From Strigops habroptila (lineage: Eukaryota > Chordata > Aves > Psittaciformes > Psittacidae): 64,000 nucleotides of DNA. The position numbers were made by a program, and so were the translations under genes. The notes under the pieces are model-generated. The model searched no databases. It was not told the origin of the DNA and was given only the letters and a program-made list of their open reading frames with translations. Each line of letters opens with the position of its first letter. The stretch's first letter is position 1. Positions 51,601 to 61,566 of the stretch are shown here, piece by piece. Where the stretch lies: NCBI RefSeq assembly GCF_004027225.2, contig NC_044302.2, forward strand, positions 42,406,510-42,470,509, in the 5' to 3' direction.

Positions 51601-54508
51601 GTAATGTTTCCTACTGCTTTAGCTTGTGGCTCTGTATCTTAGCTAAATGAGCCTCTCGTTGCCAGTTTGCATGGCAAGGTTGCATGTCTAACCTGCTGTT
51701 TAGGCAGTGCTGGCACAGACCTAGGTGTGCATGACAAGCTGTGCTCCTCCTCATGAAACACAGGACAGAGTATGCCTTACCTGCAGCAAGAGTCAGTCCT
51801 GGCCCATGTTCAGCCTCATGCACACTGTGCCCCAGCTCCACTGCAGCAGGACCCTGGCTCTGACAGTTGCTTCCCGGCTTGGACCAATGCATAGGGTTAT
51901 CCTGCCCCATGTCCTGCCCCACCAGCATGTTTGCTGGGCTTTGAGAGCTTCCTGCTCCCATTTCTGGTGTCTCTCTAGGTTGGGGCTCTGCCTCGTCTTA
52001 TGTCAGCCACTCCCTCAGGTTCAGTGCTATCATCACCCTACAGCACCAGACTACATCTACGCCACCTACATCACCCATGTTGTATGCCAATCGCTCTGCC
52101 ATGTACTCACACCGAATTCTCTACCGTGGGGCCAGGGGTCCCAAGAGAGCAGTCAGAGGTGATGCGCTGCCCTGAGAAAGCCTGTCACAGCACGCCCTCT
52201 GCAGATGCTGCTCGCCCTCCATCGGTCAGGGGAGCTGCTGGGCTGCCAGGCAAGCATGCTGGGTGGCCTCTTGCTGCCCTCCAGACCAGCGCACGTGGAA
52301 CCATGCTGGATGGAGAATGAGGCTCCCACACCTCTCTCCTCAGTTGCATTTCCTCTCCCAAAGCCATTAGACATGGCCTGTTTTAAAACCACCATGGGTT
52401 TTCTTTTTGATCTACAGAAGAATGACCACAACGGCTAACTCAAACCTCTCTCATGAACATGGCTATATCCATGTAATGCTCCCAACAAGCAATTATTTCT
52501 CTCCTGCAGCCCCAAGCTCCCATAGAAAACTCAACCAGGGGATGAAAAGCAACATTAATTTAGAAAAACAGGATGGATGGTAAACAACCATCCTGTTGAT
52601 TAGGTGAAAACTTGCTCTCACAAGACAAGGCATGTGAACATCTGATGCAAATATGCAATGGACCCATCCACTAGTCTGTTGCTTTCCAGCCTCTCTTCTG
52701 CCACTGACAGGACTCCAGGTGGCAGCTGCACATCAGTTCTCCCTCAGATGTTTCACCTGGGTCCCCATGCTGCACTCTGGGTTTAAAGTGTTTCCAAAAT
52801 CTACGCAATTACCTCTCTGCTTTTGCCTCTCACTAACTCCAGTCAGGTGCAAGATGCCTTAAGTGTCTTGGGACACTTTTTTGCACACAAGTGCTCAGAA
52901 AGTGAATGAAGGATGTCTCCATCATCTGTCTTTTTCTGAGATTCAGGCTTGTGGTCCCCTCCCAGATCTTAATCTACCTTAATGAGCTGCAGGTAGGGCT
53001 CCTTTATCACAAAGCATCATGATGGTGTGGAGACCATCTGGCCGTGATGGTCCCAACTCTTGAACAGCAAAGTCCTTGCACCAAACACAGAGCCAATAAA
53101 AAATAATAAACAAACAAACCCAAATAAACAAAAAAAGCCCTTGCCATCCCACTACAGGGGCAATGAGCCTGGGGGCAGGCTGTGCTATGGGGTATGTGCT
53201 CTCGCTTCATTTGCATTCAGCCAGACTGGTGGGGGGTTTGGGCTCTACTGAACCCTTGACTTGGAGCACATTAAAGATAGCTCTGCTTTTCCTGGGGCAC
53301 AGAAGCAAAGCAAAATGTTTCCTCTCTTCAAAGAGAGGAAACCTCCTCAAAAGAGGAGAGGAATCCTGGTGGTGGAACTAAAACTGTGAGTGTGCTGCGC
53401 TTGAAGGGGCTGTCCACACATTTAATGTCTACTTCCCTCTGGTTTGGTTGAGGTGGGAGAAGTGACTCAGGTCACAGGGCCAAAGGAGAACAGGGCTTTC
53501 CAGTAGTTTACTCTCAAGGGATCTCAATGGTGCAGTTTGTAATATGGGAACAACTGTGTGGGGAATGAAGCCTAAAGGACTGGATTTTTTCCATGAGTGG
53601 AAATTGCTCTTGGAGATCCAAGCACATGGGATTTTGGCTGGGCTAATTCTCTGGCACCTACTGGTGCTAGCAAACTCTAGTCATGACAGGCCAAGGCACA
53701 ATGCCCTTGTGCAGGGTACGCTCTGAAGTGCCTGGTCTCAGAATCAATGCCCACTCTGGCCAGCTGAAGGCTGCAGATCTCAGTGAAGATAGGATCTGAG
53801 CTGGGAAATTTAAACAGAAAAAATCGCTGACTCTAAGCTTCATCTCAGAGACCAAAAGAAAACCCAAGCTATAAAAGAAACATCTTCTGTATTTTTAATA
53901 CTCCCATAGATACCATACACTTTCTGTTGCATTATGAACTCCAAATATTTAGTCAATGCATGGCATTTTCCATTTTACTTACCTTTGTCCTCCCTCCGGC
54001 GTAACTGAATCAAAGGAGAAAACAAAATGTTCACAGACATGAAAAGCACCAACTCTTCTGCTCCAGCAGCAGGCACCACTGATTTAGAGGTGGAGGAGAT
54101 CTGCAGTCTAAGATCCACCTGGGTGAGTCTGAGTTTCACATTCCCCATAGTTCCTTCCCCACAGGAGCTAGTAGTCAAGAGAAACATGAGTGCTTAAAAA
54201 GGGACGTATTCCTGCTCCCAAGGTGGAGAGCTGAGAATGTTTTTAAATAGGCTGATGACAATGTCAGCTTGAGGACTGTCTCCAGGCCACCACAGTATAC
54301 AACTCCCACTTCACTCACAAACACCGGCGTTAGAGTTTTACAGTTTAACCTGCCTGATGAGGAAATGAGAAGGCACAAGAGCCAGCACATGCTGTTTGGG
54401 TATCCATTTCACTCTGCTTACATGCTGGGCTCTGCCAAGGAAAGTGCTTTCCTGGAAAAGGATTCTCATCACCAGCAGGGAGGGCAAAGGCAGCAGTTGG
54501 GCACACCA
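48691..54508. other. Non-coding, mostly unique sequence
   Basis: About 5.8 kb with no recognised exon, RNA gene or transposon. It contains A14 at 49579-49592, a local duplication of CACAGAATAACAAAA at about 49613-49641, and an A-rich, AAAC-type stretch at 53096-53137. Open frames up to 145 codons appear random. Confidence 0.5.
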
Positions 54509-54842
54509 TTCCGCTTCAGCGCGCACCTCGCTCATTCTCATCCTTCTGCAAGCGCGAAGTGAAGCACGATCTGACTTTGCCCTCTGGAGGCACGGAACTG
54601 GCATGGCGCAGGCAGACACACAGCCCCGGAGGCGACGGAACCACCGCGCTGCCTCTTGGAAAATCTGATAGGAAAATCCATCCCCGGCTGCAGCGTCCCG
54701 GGAGCCAGAGGGCAGAGCATTGCAGCCGAGGCAGCTCCGCTGCTCGCCTTTCACGCCGAAGGAGCCGGTTTCTTGGTTCCTCCAGGGTAACGCTACCCCA
54801 GTGTTTTGTGTACTTCGAGAGCACCGACGTCAGAACGGGAGG
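54509..54842. promoter_or_regulatory. CpG cluster 2 kb upstream of FOXE1
   Basis: About 28 CpG dinucleotides in 334 bases, against near-depletion on both sides. A CRE-like CGACGTCA lies at 54825-54832. The segment ends about 1.8 kb before the FOXE1 start codon. It may be an upstream promoter, a 5' exon or an enhancer. TSH/cAMP control of FOXE1 is known in mammalian thyroid cells, which makes a CRE-like site of interest, but its use here is an inference. Confidence 0.5.
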
Positions 54843-56092
54843 CTGATTTTCCTTTCGGCACAAACTGTGCAGCATGTGATCTGAAATCTGCATCCAGCTA
54901 CTGGGACTGCACGAAGGGGTCCTCAGAGTGCCCCTTCATGGCTTATTCTGCTAGCTCCACAGTTTGCTCGGTCGCTGGGAAGCTGCGCATACAAGCAAGT
55001 GGCAAAGACAGCTCTGGGGTCCCCTTATTTAGGTAGAAACCAGGGCTGGAGTTTGTTTGCTGCATGCAAATAGATCCTCCCCTTCCCCCCCCCCTCCCCC
55101 CCAATTCTTCTCCAAGCAGAGAAAAAACTTTGTTAGGAACCCCCAAGGGAGCCCTGTTTCACTTGAATAAACATCTCCCACCTCCCCTAACTCCCTTAGA
55201 CACCTTTTGTGCAACGGGCAAGGGGGCTTTGGGAAAGCTTTCCCCACAGAGATACTCAGACCCGAGCTCTGGGAGAACTGACAGGAGGCATCAAGACATG
55301 GGCAGGACCGGCTGTACACAGAACCTGCACACCTATGCACATCCACCTCTGCGCACACATCTGCCCACAGCCATTCCTGCACACCTGTGGACACTCGTGA
55401 TGTGGGTCCAGCACACTGGCACGTTTGTACACACACTCACATGTCAATGCACAGCCACAAGCTCTAATGCACATCCTCAACCCCACACTGCCCTTGCATA
55501 CCCATGTACCTGCACGTGCTCGCCCTCACATGCACACACATCCCTGTGCACACCTGCACACACTGACTCTTTTCATCCCCCTTCTAGGACCTCCTTCCTG
55601 CCATTCCCTTTATCCCGGGGCTCCCAACGATGACCATGACAGCAGGCAAGGAGTCTGTGCTGACTCCAGCCCCGCGGGTGGGTGCTGCAGGGGTACAAGC
55701 CCTGAGCAAGCCTTCCTCACAAATTCCATGCACTTATGGCACTTGTTCTGACCCACAGTCCCAGGCTCTGACCTTCAGCCCCAAGTATCTGAGCAAGCAG
55801 GAGGGAGCTGACAGATAGGTAATATGTCCCAGCCATAACCGGTGGAAGGATCCTTCCTAGTTGGAAGGATCGCGTACCTGGATATCCTGTGGCACAAGCA
55901 TCAAGGACAAGCAGGTCTGACCAGGGGTAAAACAAGGCACGGGAGTCCAGCTCTGTGTCGAATTGCTGTAGGGGACCGGAGGTGAGAGTCCCATTCTGAC
56001 CGTATTTTACATATCAGCTCTGCACTCCAATTGTGCTGCGTAAGCCCACATTCACTATCTCTCCCCACACATATCTGTCACCGGGTTGGGGG
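54843..56092. other. FOXE1 upstream flank with C-rich and CA-rich stretches
   Basis: No exon recognised. C-rich DNA at 55078-55103 has a C10 and a C7 run divided by T, and a CA/TGCACAC-rich tract lies at 55313-55563. A 14-bp palindrome GGAAGGATCCTTCC is at 55844-55857, with GGAAGGATC repeated just after it. Confidence 0.55.
55313..55563. repeat. Degenerate CA-rich minisatellite-like tract
   Basis: Irregular repetition of TGCACAC, CACAC, GCACAT and CACATGC units over 250 bases, giving open frames rich in H, T, C and P. No fixed period is seen, so it may be a decayed CA repeat. Confidence 0.6.
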
Positions 56093-56136
56093 GGTAGAAA
56101 CGTTTAATTCGTTTCTACCGCTTCACTACCGTGAAG
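56093..56136. promoter_or_regulatory. Two adjacent inverted repeats in the FOXE1 upstream region
   Basis: First repeat: GGTAGAAACG (56093-56102) and CGTTTCTACC (56110-56119), exact 10-base arms around TTTAATT. Second repeat: CTTCAC (56121-56126) and GTGAAG (56131-56136) around TACC. They lie 522-565 bases before the FOXE1 ATG, where the sequence turns GC-rich. They could be dimer sites or hairpins; function is not known. Confidence 0.5.
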
Positions 56137-56445
56137 AAGCGTACGGCTGCACGGGCGACCCTTCCTAGTGCCGCGGACCGGCAGCATTCCCTCGGACAGC
56201 AGCGGCCGCGCACCGCACCGCACCTCGCCTCGCCTCAGCCGCCGGCAGAACCGGCGCGGAGCCGCTGAGCAGGGCCTCTGGAAATGCCCATGCCGAGACA
56301 CCCGCACCGGGACACAGGAGACGCTCCCGCACCGCCCGCTGCCCGCCGCCTTCCCGGAGCTGAGCGCTCCTAACGACAGCGGGAGGGATCGCGGCGCCCC
56401 GATGGCGCTGGGGATGGGGACCGCAGGAGGGGAACGGGGACCGCG

Positions 56446-56657
56446 GGAGGGGGGCGGGCGCTGCCCCTGCCCGTGCCCGCGGCGGCGGCGGCGGCGGCAC
56501 GCCCGGCCCTGCCCGCGCCTCCCGGGCTGCGGGGCGTTGCAGGGGGAGTGCCGGCCGCCCGGGCGCGGAGCCGCCGGACACCGCTGCATAAAAGCCGCAG
56601 CGGCGCCGAGCTGCGACTCCTCGGCTCGGCCCGGCGCGGGGCCGCCCCGACGGCCGC
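56446..56657 (+). promoter_or_regulatory. FOXE1: Probable FOXE1 core promoter and 5' leader
   Basis: CpG island DNA holding a GC box GGGGCGGGC (56451-56459), GC(GGC)6 (56479-56498) and a TATA-like CATAAAAG (56587-56594). If that box is used, transcription would start near 56618 and give a leader of about 40 bases. Mammalian FOXE1 has a much longer leader, so a start further upstream is as likely. The TAA inside the TATA-like box (56589-56591) is in frame with the coding region and closes the frame upstream of the ATG. Confidence 0.5.
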
Positions 56658-57548
56658 ATGACCGCCGAGAGCCGGCTGCCGCCGGGCCCCTCGCCGCTGC
56701 CGCCGCTGCCCCCGCCGCTGAAGGCGGACGCAGCGCCGCCGGGGCAGGAGGCGGCGGCGGCGGCGTTGGGGGCGCGGGGCGGGCGACGGCGGCGCAAGCG
56801 TCCGGCGGAGCGGGGCAAGCCGCCCTACAGCTACATCGCCCTCATCGCTATGGCCATCGGGCAAGCGCCCGAGCGGCGACTGACGCTGGGAGGCATCTAC
56901 CGCTTCATCACCGAGCGCTTCCCGTTCTACCGCGACAGCCCCCGCAAGTGGCAGAACAGCATACGCCACAACCTCACTCTCAACGACTGCTTCGTCAAGG
57001 TGCCGCGGGAGCCCGGCCGCCCTGGCAAAGGCAACTACTGGACGCTGGACCCTCACGCCCGCGACATGTTCGAGAGTGGCTCCTTCCTCCGTCGCAGGAA
57101 GCGCTTCAAGCGCAGCGATCTCTCCACCTACCCGGCCTTCCTCGCCGAGCGCCCCGCCGCGCCTTGCCGCCTCTTCCCGCTGCCTGCCCCGCCGCCCGCC
57201 GCCGACCTGCCCCCGGCTCCCGCCGCTGCCTCCTGCGCCTTCGCCGCCGCCGCTGCCTTCCCCGCGCAGGGCTGCGCTGCCGCCCTGCCCCACGGCTACG
57301 GCCCGCTGCCCCCCGGCCCCGCGCCCTACTCACCGGGCGGCCCTGGACAGCTGTACGCGCCGTCGGGGCGCATCGTGCTGCCTGCCTCGCCGCCAGCCCC
57401 CGCCGGGCTCTACGGCCGCCGCTCCCCCGCGCCCTACCCGCCGCTGCCACACGTCTACGGAACCGGCGGGCAGCTGGGCGCCGCCGAGCCCGGGCCGCGG
57501 CACGGAGCCTACCCCGGCGGTCACGACAGGTTCGTCCCGCCACTCTGA
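56658..57548 (+). CDS. FOXE1: Forkhead box protein E1 (thyroid transcription factor 2), complete, single exon
   Basis: DNA-binding transcription factor of the nucleus. In vertebrates FOXE1 is needed for thyroid and palate development and activates thyroglobulin and thyroid peroxidase genes. The product is 296 residues. A basic stretch RRRRKRP (43-49) precedes the forkhead domain at about 54-152 ([14 protein letters not shown]; recognition helix with N100, R103 and H104 in [13 protein letters not shown]; wing [10 protein letters not shown]). A second basic block, RRRKRFKR (145-152), acts with the first as nuclear localisation signal. FOXE1 rather than FOXE3 is shown by MTAES at the start, [27 protein letters not shown] then STYPA, PCRLF, SCAFA, LYGRRSP, GQLG and AYPGG-DRFV at the end. 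Human FOXE1 is about 373 residues with a polyalanine run; here that run is absent and short A5-A6 stretches remain. The ATG is the first after an in-frame TAA at 56589. No intron, as in other vertebrates. Confidence 0.95.
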   Translation: MTAESRLPPGPSPLPPLPPPLKADAAPPGQEAAAAALGARGGRRRRKRPAERGKPPYSYIALIAMAIGQAPERRLTLGGIYRFITERFPFYRDSPRKWQNSIRHNLTLNDCFVKVPREPGRPGKGNYWTLDPHARDMFESGSFLRRRKRFKRSDLSTYPAFLAERPAAPCRLFPLPAPPPAADLPPAPAAASCAFAAAAAFPAQGCAAALPHGYGPLPPGPAPYSPGGPGQLYAPSGRIVLPASPPAPAGLYGRRSPAPYPPLPHVYGTGGQLGAAEPGPRHGAYPGGHDRFVPPL

Positions 57549-58985
57549 CCCAGCGCGGCAGAGGCCGGGCGGCCCGACGGCGCGGACCGGAGCCCGGGAG
57601 AGGGCGGGCTGCGCGGCTCGCCCGGCGCTGCTGGACCCGCGGCCGTCCGGGAAGATGCTGGAGGACTTTGGTCTGCGGCTCCGCATCATGCCACCTGCCC
57701 GAGGCTCCCGGCGAGGAGCGCTGCCGCCAGCCGTGAGGACCTGGGGGACCCTGCCCAGCCCTGTCCGCTCTCTCCAGAGAAGTTCTAGGGGCTCCCAAGT
57801 GCCTGGATGGGGCAAACAGCCCTTTCCTTTTCTCCTGCCTTTCCTACGACAGGTGCCCAGTGCACCCTGCCAGCACATCCAGCTGGGCTCCCTGGTCTGT
57901 CCAAGAAGATCTCACTTTTAACAACCTGTCCGCTGTTAATGGTTTCATTTATAGAACAAAATGTCTGCTATGGTGGGGGATGAGGGAGGCAGGAGGAAGC
58001 ATTCCCCAGCCTCGCGCAGCCAGAGCTGTAAAAGTGGGACGTGTGGCACTAATGTGGTGGCTTGTCCCTGATGGTGCGCAGGGCTATTGCGTTAGTGCCA
58101 GGCTTTGCACCAACAACCAATATGGCCAGGGCTGGGAAAGGTTTGGGTGCTGGGGTTGCAGCCAAACACAGCAAGTCAAATCCCAATGGGAGTCATGCTC
58201 TGTGCTGCAGCTGTGGGACGATGTGGGATTGGAAGTACAAAAAAGTTTAACATAAGCATGTTCAGCCCCTGGAAGAGGGACCCAGCGAGGTTCTGGGGTC
58301 TCTGTCCTTCGGGGTCTTCCCAACTTGATTGCACAGAGCCTGAGTGACCTGACCTGTCTTTGGGGTTGGATCCAGCATTGAATTTGGACCTGCTTTGAGT
58401 GGAGACCTAGTGCAGAGGTCTGTGGAGGTCCTAAATTACTTTGATCTTAAGATCAGCCCAGCTCTGCCTGTAGCCTCGGAGAAATCAGCACCTAGGGGTA
58501 AACCCTTCCTTCCTGAAACAAGAGAGGCAGGACATGGTGTCTTTTTGTCTTTGATTGCTCCCTTGTCAAGGGATAGCTGAAAAAAAGGCTAGAGGAAAAC
58601 ATGGAGAGGGGACAACCAATAAGAACAGCTGTGAGAGGCCTGTAAATAGATCCATGGGGAAACTCATGCAAATCCCTCTCAGCAGACCCCGCCACCCCCA
58701 AAAAGCTCCTGGGGAGATGGTGGATGCCCAGGGCTCTGTCAGGGGCTGTGAGCAGAGAGGGGCGGACATAGCGCTGCTACTGTCCAAATTTCTTTATACA
58801 GCTGCTTTTTCCTGTGGAGGTGGGGCCGTGTGTGACCAAGGCCAGGAGGAGGTTGGTGAGGGGTGCTGCAGAGTGGTCGGGCCACGAATGGAGAGAGGTA
58901 GGTGGAAAGTGCAGCCAGAGCCTCAGCAGGAGCTTTGGGAGAGCAGTGGGGGTGCACATACACCAGGGTCTCTCTCACCACAAAA
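57549..58985 (+). other. FOXE1 3' flank, probable 3' untranslated region
   Basis: GC-rich to about 57760, then ordinary composition. No AATAAA is seen in this part, so the 3' end is not fixed here. No further exon or transposon recognised. Confidence 0.45.
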
Positions 58986-59300
58986 GGGTACAGATCACAG
59001 TATAACTCGGGTTGGAAGAGACCATCGGAACTTTCTGTTGCATGCTCGTGCTCAAAGGAGGGTCAGCTATAACCTGTACAGGTTGCTTAAGCCTATCTAG
59101 TCGAGTCCTGAAAACTTTCAGGGATGGAGACAGCACAGTTTCTTGGGGTAACTTGACTGTCCTTGTGGGGGAGAAGTTTCTCCTTTTATTCACTCAGCAC
59201 TTCTCTAGTCTCATTTCATGTCCACTGTCTCTTGTCCTGCTGCTATGCACTGCTACAAAGAGCTCAGATCCTATGAAGACACCTGTACCTTCTGCTCCAT
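58986..59300 (-). mobile_element. Degraded CR1-like LINE fragment
   Basis: Minus-strand CR1 order with many changes: ATCACAGTATAACTCGGGTT, GGAAGAGACCATCGGAAC, CCTATCTAGTCGAGTCCTGA, AAACTTTCAGGGATGGAGAC, TTTCTTGGGGTAACTTGACT and CACTGTCTCTTGTCCTGCTG. The copy is old. If FOXE1 transcripts run to the signal at 61561, it would lie within the 3' untranslated region. Confidence 0.75.
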
Positions 59301-60532
59301 GGATAATCTTTCAGATGAGCTCGTCAGCAGGATGAAATCCGTGCAGAGGCAGGTTCTTATCCTCTCCATGTGCTACGCTCCAGGTATTCAAGTGGGACAT
59401 GAGAGGGGGGAAATGGAGTGGGGCGGGAAGGTGTTTGGTGTCACTGCAGCACAGATTGGGGTGGAGGTGGCTAAAGCGCACTGCAGTAGGAGGACAGGAG
59501 GAGCTGTCTGTCTGCTTTCCCTGTGGCTCTGAGGTAGGAAATGAGTCAAGGCACCCACCCCTCTCCCAGAGAGATTGGGATGGCACATCGTGGGTGAGCC
59601 ACCTCATGGGCTGGGAGGCTGGGACTGGGCTGGTGCTGCTGACCCTGGTCCATCTGGACCCTTTTTGTGGTACTGCACAAACTGCAGCCTGTACACGGAG
59701 CTGGGGAGGTTGCATTGCATTGCACTGCTGCCAGGGGGCGAGGGAGAAGCCACAAGTGGCAAGCGTAGGCATCATTCACATCCTCGCTGCAGTGAATCAG
59801 ATCTTTCCTATCCTTGCTTCCCCTCCTGAAGAGCTGTGTTGTCTCTTTCAATGTCCTTCCTGGCCTTGGCATGTCTATAAGCTGCTTCCACCCTGGGTAG
59901 AGCAGAGTCCTGCCTCTGCAGCTTGGCTACCTCAGCGTGGGGCAGGTCTCCTCGGCTGCTGTGCCAGCTCCTCTCCCAGCTTCCCCCTTCACCAGCTGGA
60001 AGAGAAGTGGCTCTGCCAGCTCTTAGTTTTGTGACAGCTGCCTGCTGGCTCTCTGCTTGCATCTCCTGCTAGGATTGCACTGCATCCCCTTGCTAGCAGG
60101 TTTGCTAGCTGCTTTGGGGGTAGCCGGGAGAGGAATTGTCCTGCCTCTTAATGCCTGCCTTCCTTCCTGTCAGAGCAGTTATCAGCATGGACTGGATCAT
60201 TTTCCTGAGTCTAGAGGTCTTCTGGCCCTTGTTCCCCATTACTTCAACCTGTTTTTATTCTCTGCTCCAGCCCTGGTGTTAGTCTAAAGTTTCAGTCTGA
60301 AAAAAAGGCACCAGTGATAATATAGCTCTTGTGCAAACTGCTCCTGACCTCAGCATCTGCAGCAAGTTCAGGGAGCAAAACTCAGTGTCTGGAGGACATG
60401 CGTGATAGATCTTGATGACTCGGCACAAATTGGGTAGGTTCAGTTGTGTATTTTTTGCAGATAAGGTCTAGATGCTTGTTATTTCTCTCCAGACCTTTTA
60501 CTACCTACAAGCTAGGGAAACCAGACATGTCT

Positions 60533-60548
60533 AGAAAGCATGCTTTCT
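60533..60548. repeat. Perfect 16-bp palindrome AGAAAGCATGCTTTCT
   Basis: Exact palindrome about 3 kb downstream of FOXE1. It shares the half GAAAGCATG with the 26-bp palindrome at 28300-28325. About one such 16-bp palindrome is expected by chance in the window. Confidence 0.6.
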
Positions 60549-61080
60549 GCAGCAGGTGCAGTGGTTGCGCCTGTTGCACAAGGACCTGAGACACATAGCC
60601 ACAAACTGCTTAAACTTGAGCCACAAGCAGCTGGAAACCATGGATAGGAGCTTTGTGATTAGTAATGAGCTATATGGACCCTTTGAGGGACTCTGCATCT
60701 GTGCAAGGTCTCTCGTTCAGGGTTTTCAATACAAAAATAGACCAGGCTATACCTGCCCTGTGCTAGTGGTGGCAATGCTCCAACCTCCTGCTTGTGGCAG
60801 GCCTGGAGGTTCCAGAGATCCCTTCCCACCAGCGCTGCTGTGGTTTTGTGGCTATTGCAACCTCCCCAGGCTGTTGTGCAGGCTCGGGTGCAACGGGTGC
60901 GCTGAGCATCACATGTCTGTCCAGGCTCTACCCTGTGTCAGCAGGACGCGCTGACCCTGTGCTGGTGCATGTGGCCGTGTGTCTCATGCCACTGCATGAC
61001 CACTGACGGAGGAAGATACAAGTTGTTGTGTTCTTGGAGAGCCATGGGGCTGGGCCTGCCTGTTAAGGGTATGGGGATAT

Positions 61081-61168
61081 GCCATGGGGATATGTTAGAC
61101 AATTGGATCTCAATGTATGCTTGTGCCACGGGGATATGTTAAACATTTGGATCTCAATGTATTTTTGG
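61081..61168 (+). repeat. Tandem duplication, 44-bp unit, two copies
   Basis: Unit 1 (61081-61124) and unit 2 (61125-61168) share GCCA-GGGGATATGTTA, ATTTGG/ATTGG and ATCTCAATGTAT, with few differences. A partial copy (ATGGGGATAT) precedes at 61071-61080. The sequence is otherwise unique. Confidence 0.85.
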
Positions 61169-61560
61169 CTGGCACTTTGCTTGTAATTTTCAGGCACTGT
61201 CCAGAATTAGGAAAATTGTGATTTCTGGAAGTTTCATTATAAATATCTGAGGGCTTTCCTTTTAGCACAGCTAGTCTAAGTTTCAAACTAGTCTTTTGGT
61301 TTTTGGAATAAGTGTCCAGTAGGTTTGGGTTATAACCCTGTAGGAAACACTAAGTGTAAGCACCGATGAGAAGAGAGAAGGGCCTTGAAAGTGCTCATTT
61401 CCCGAAAGACAGAGCCTCTTGGTTCCTGTTCTGCCTGAGGAGTTCTGGTGTGGTCAGGCCCTCTGCTGACTTTAAGAAAGGGGTGGATGGTTACAGCCTA
61501 GGAGAACATTATGTTATGTATCAGAGATTTTTTTGTATTTACTCTCCTACTTGCAATGGA

Positions 61561-61566
61561 AATAAA
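61561..61566 (+). terminator. Candidate polyadenylation signal AATAAA
   Basis: AATAAA followed by a T- and GT-rich element (TTTTTGTCCTGTTGTTTGT) within 25 bases, with TGTA-type elements before it. It is 4.0 kb after the FOXE1 stop codon and is the first good signal on that strand. It may end a long FOXE1 transcript or an unrelated RNA. Confidence 0.4.

Noticed and set aside
56658-57548. FOXE3 as identity of the forkhead gene
   Set aside because: The wing WTLDP and VKVPREPG resemble FOXE3, but [36 protein letters not shown] and the AYPGG-DRFV end are FOXE1 features.
56168-57736. 522-codon open frame overlapping FOXE1 on the plus strand in another frame
   Set aside because: It is R/A/P-rich throughout, as expected when CpG-island DNA lacks stops. 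It has no recognised domain and the FOXE1 frame explains the DNA.
56104-57878. Antisense open frames of 161-307 codons over FOXE1
   Set aside because: Same cause: GC-rich sequence without stop codons. Compositions are mirror shadows of FOXE1.
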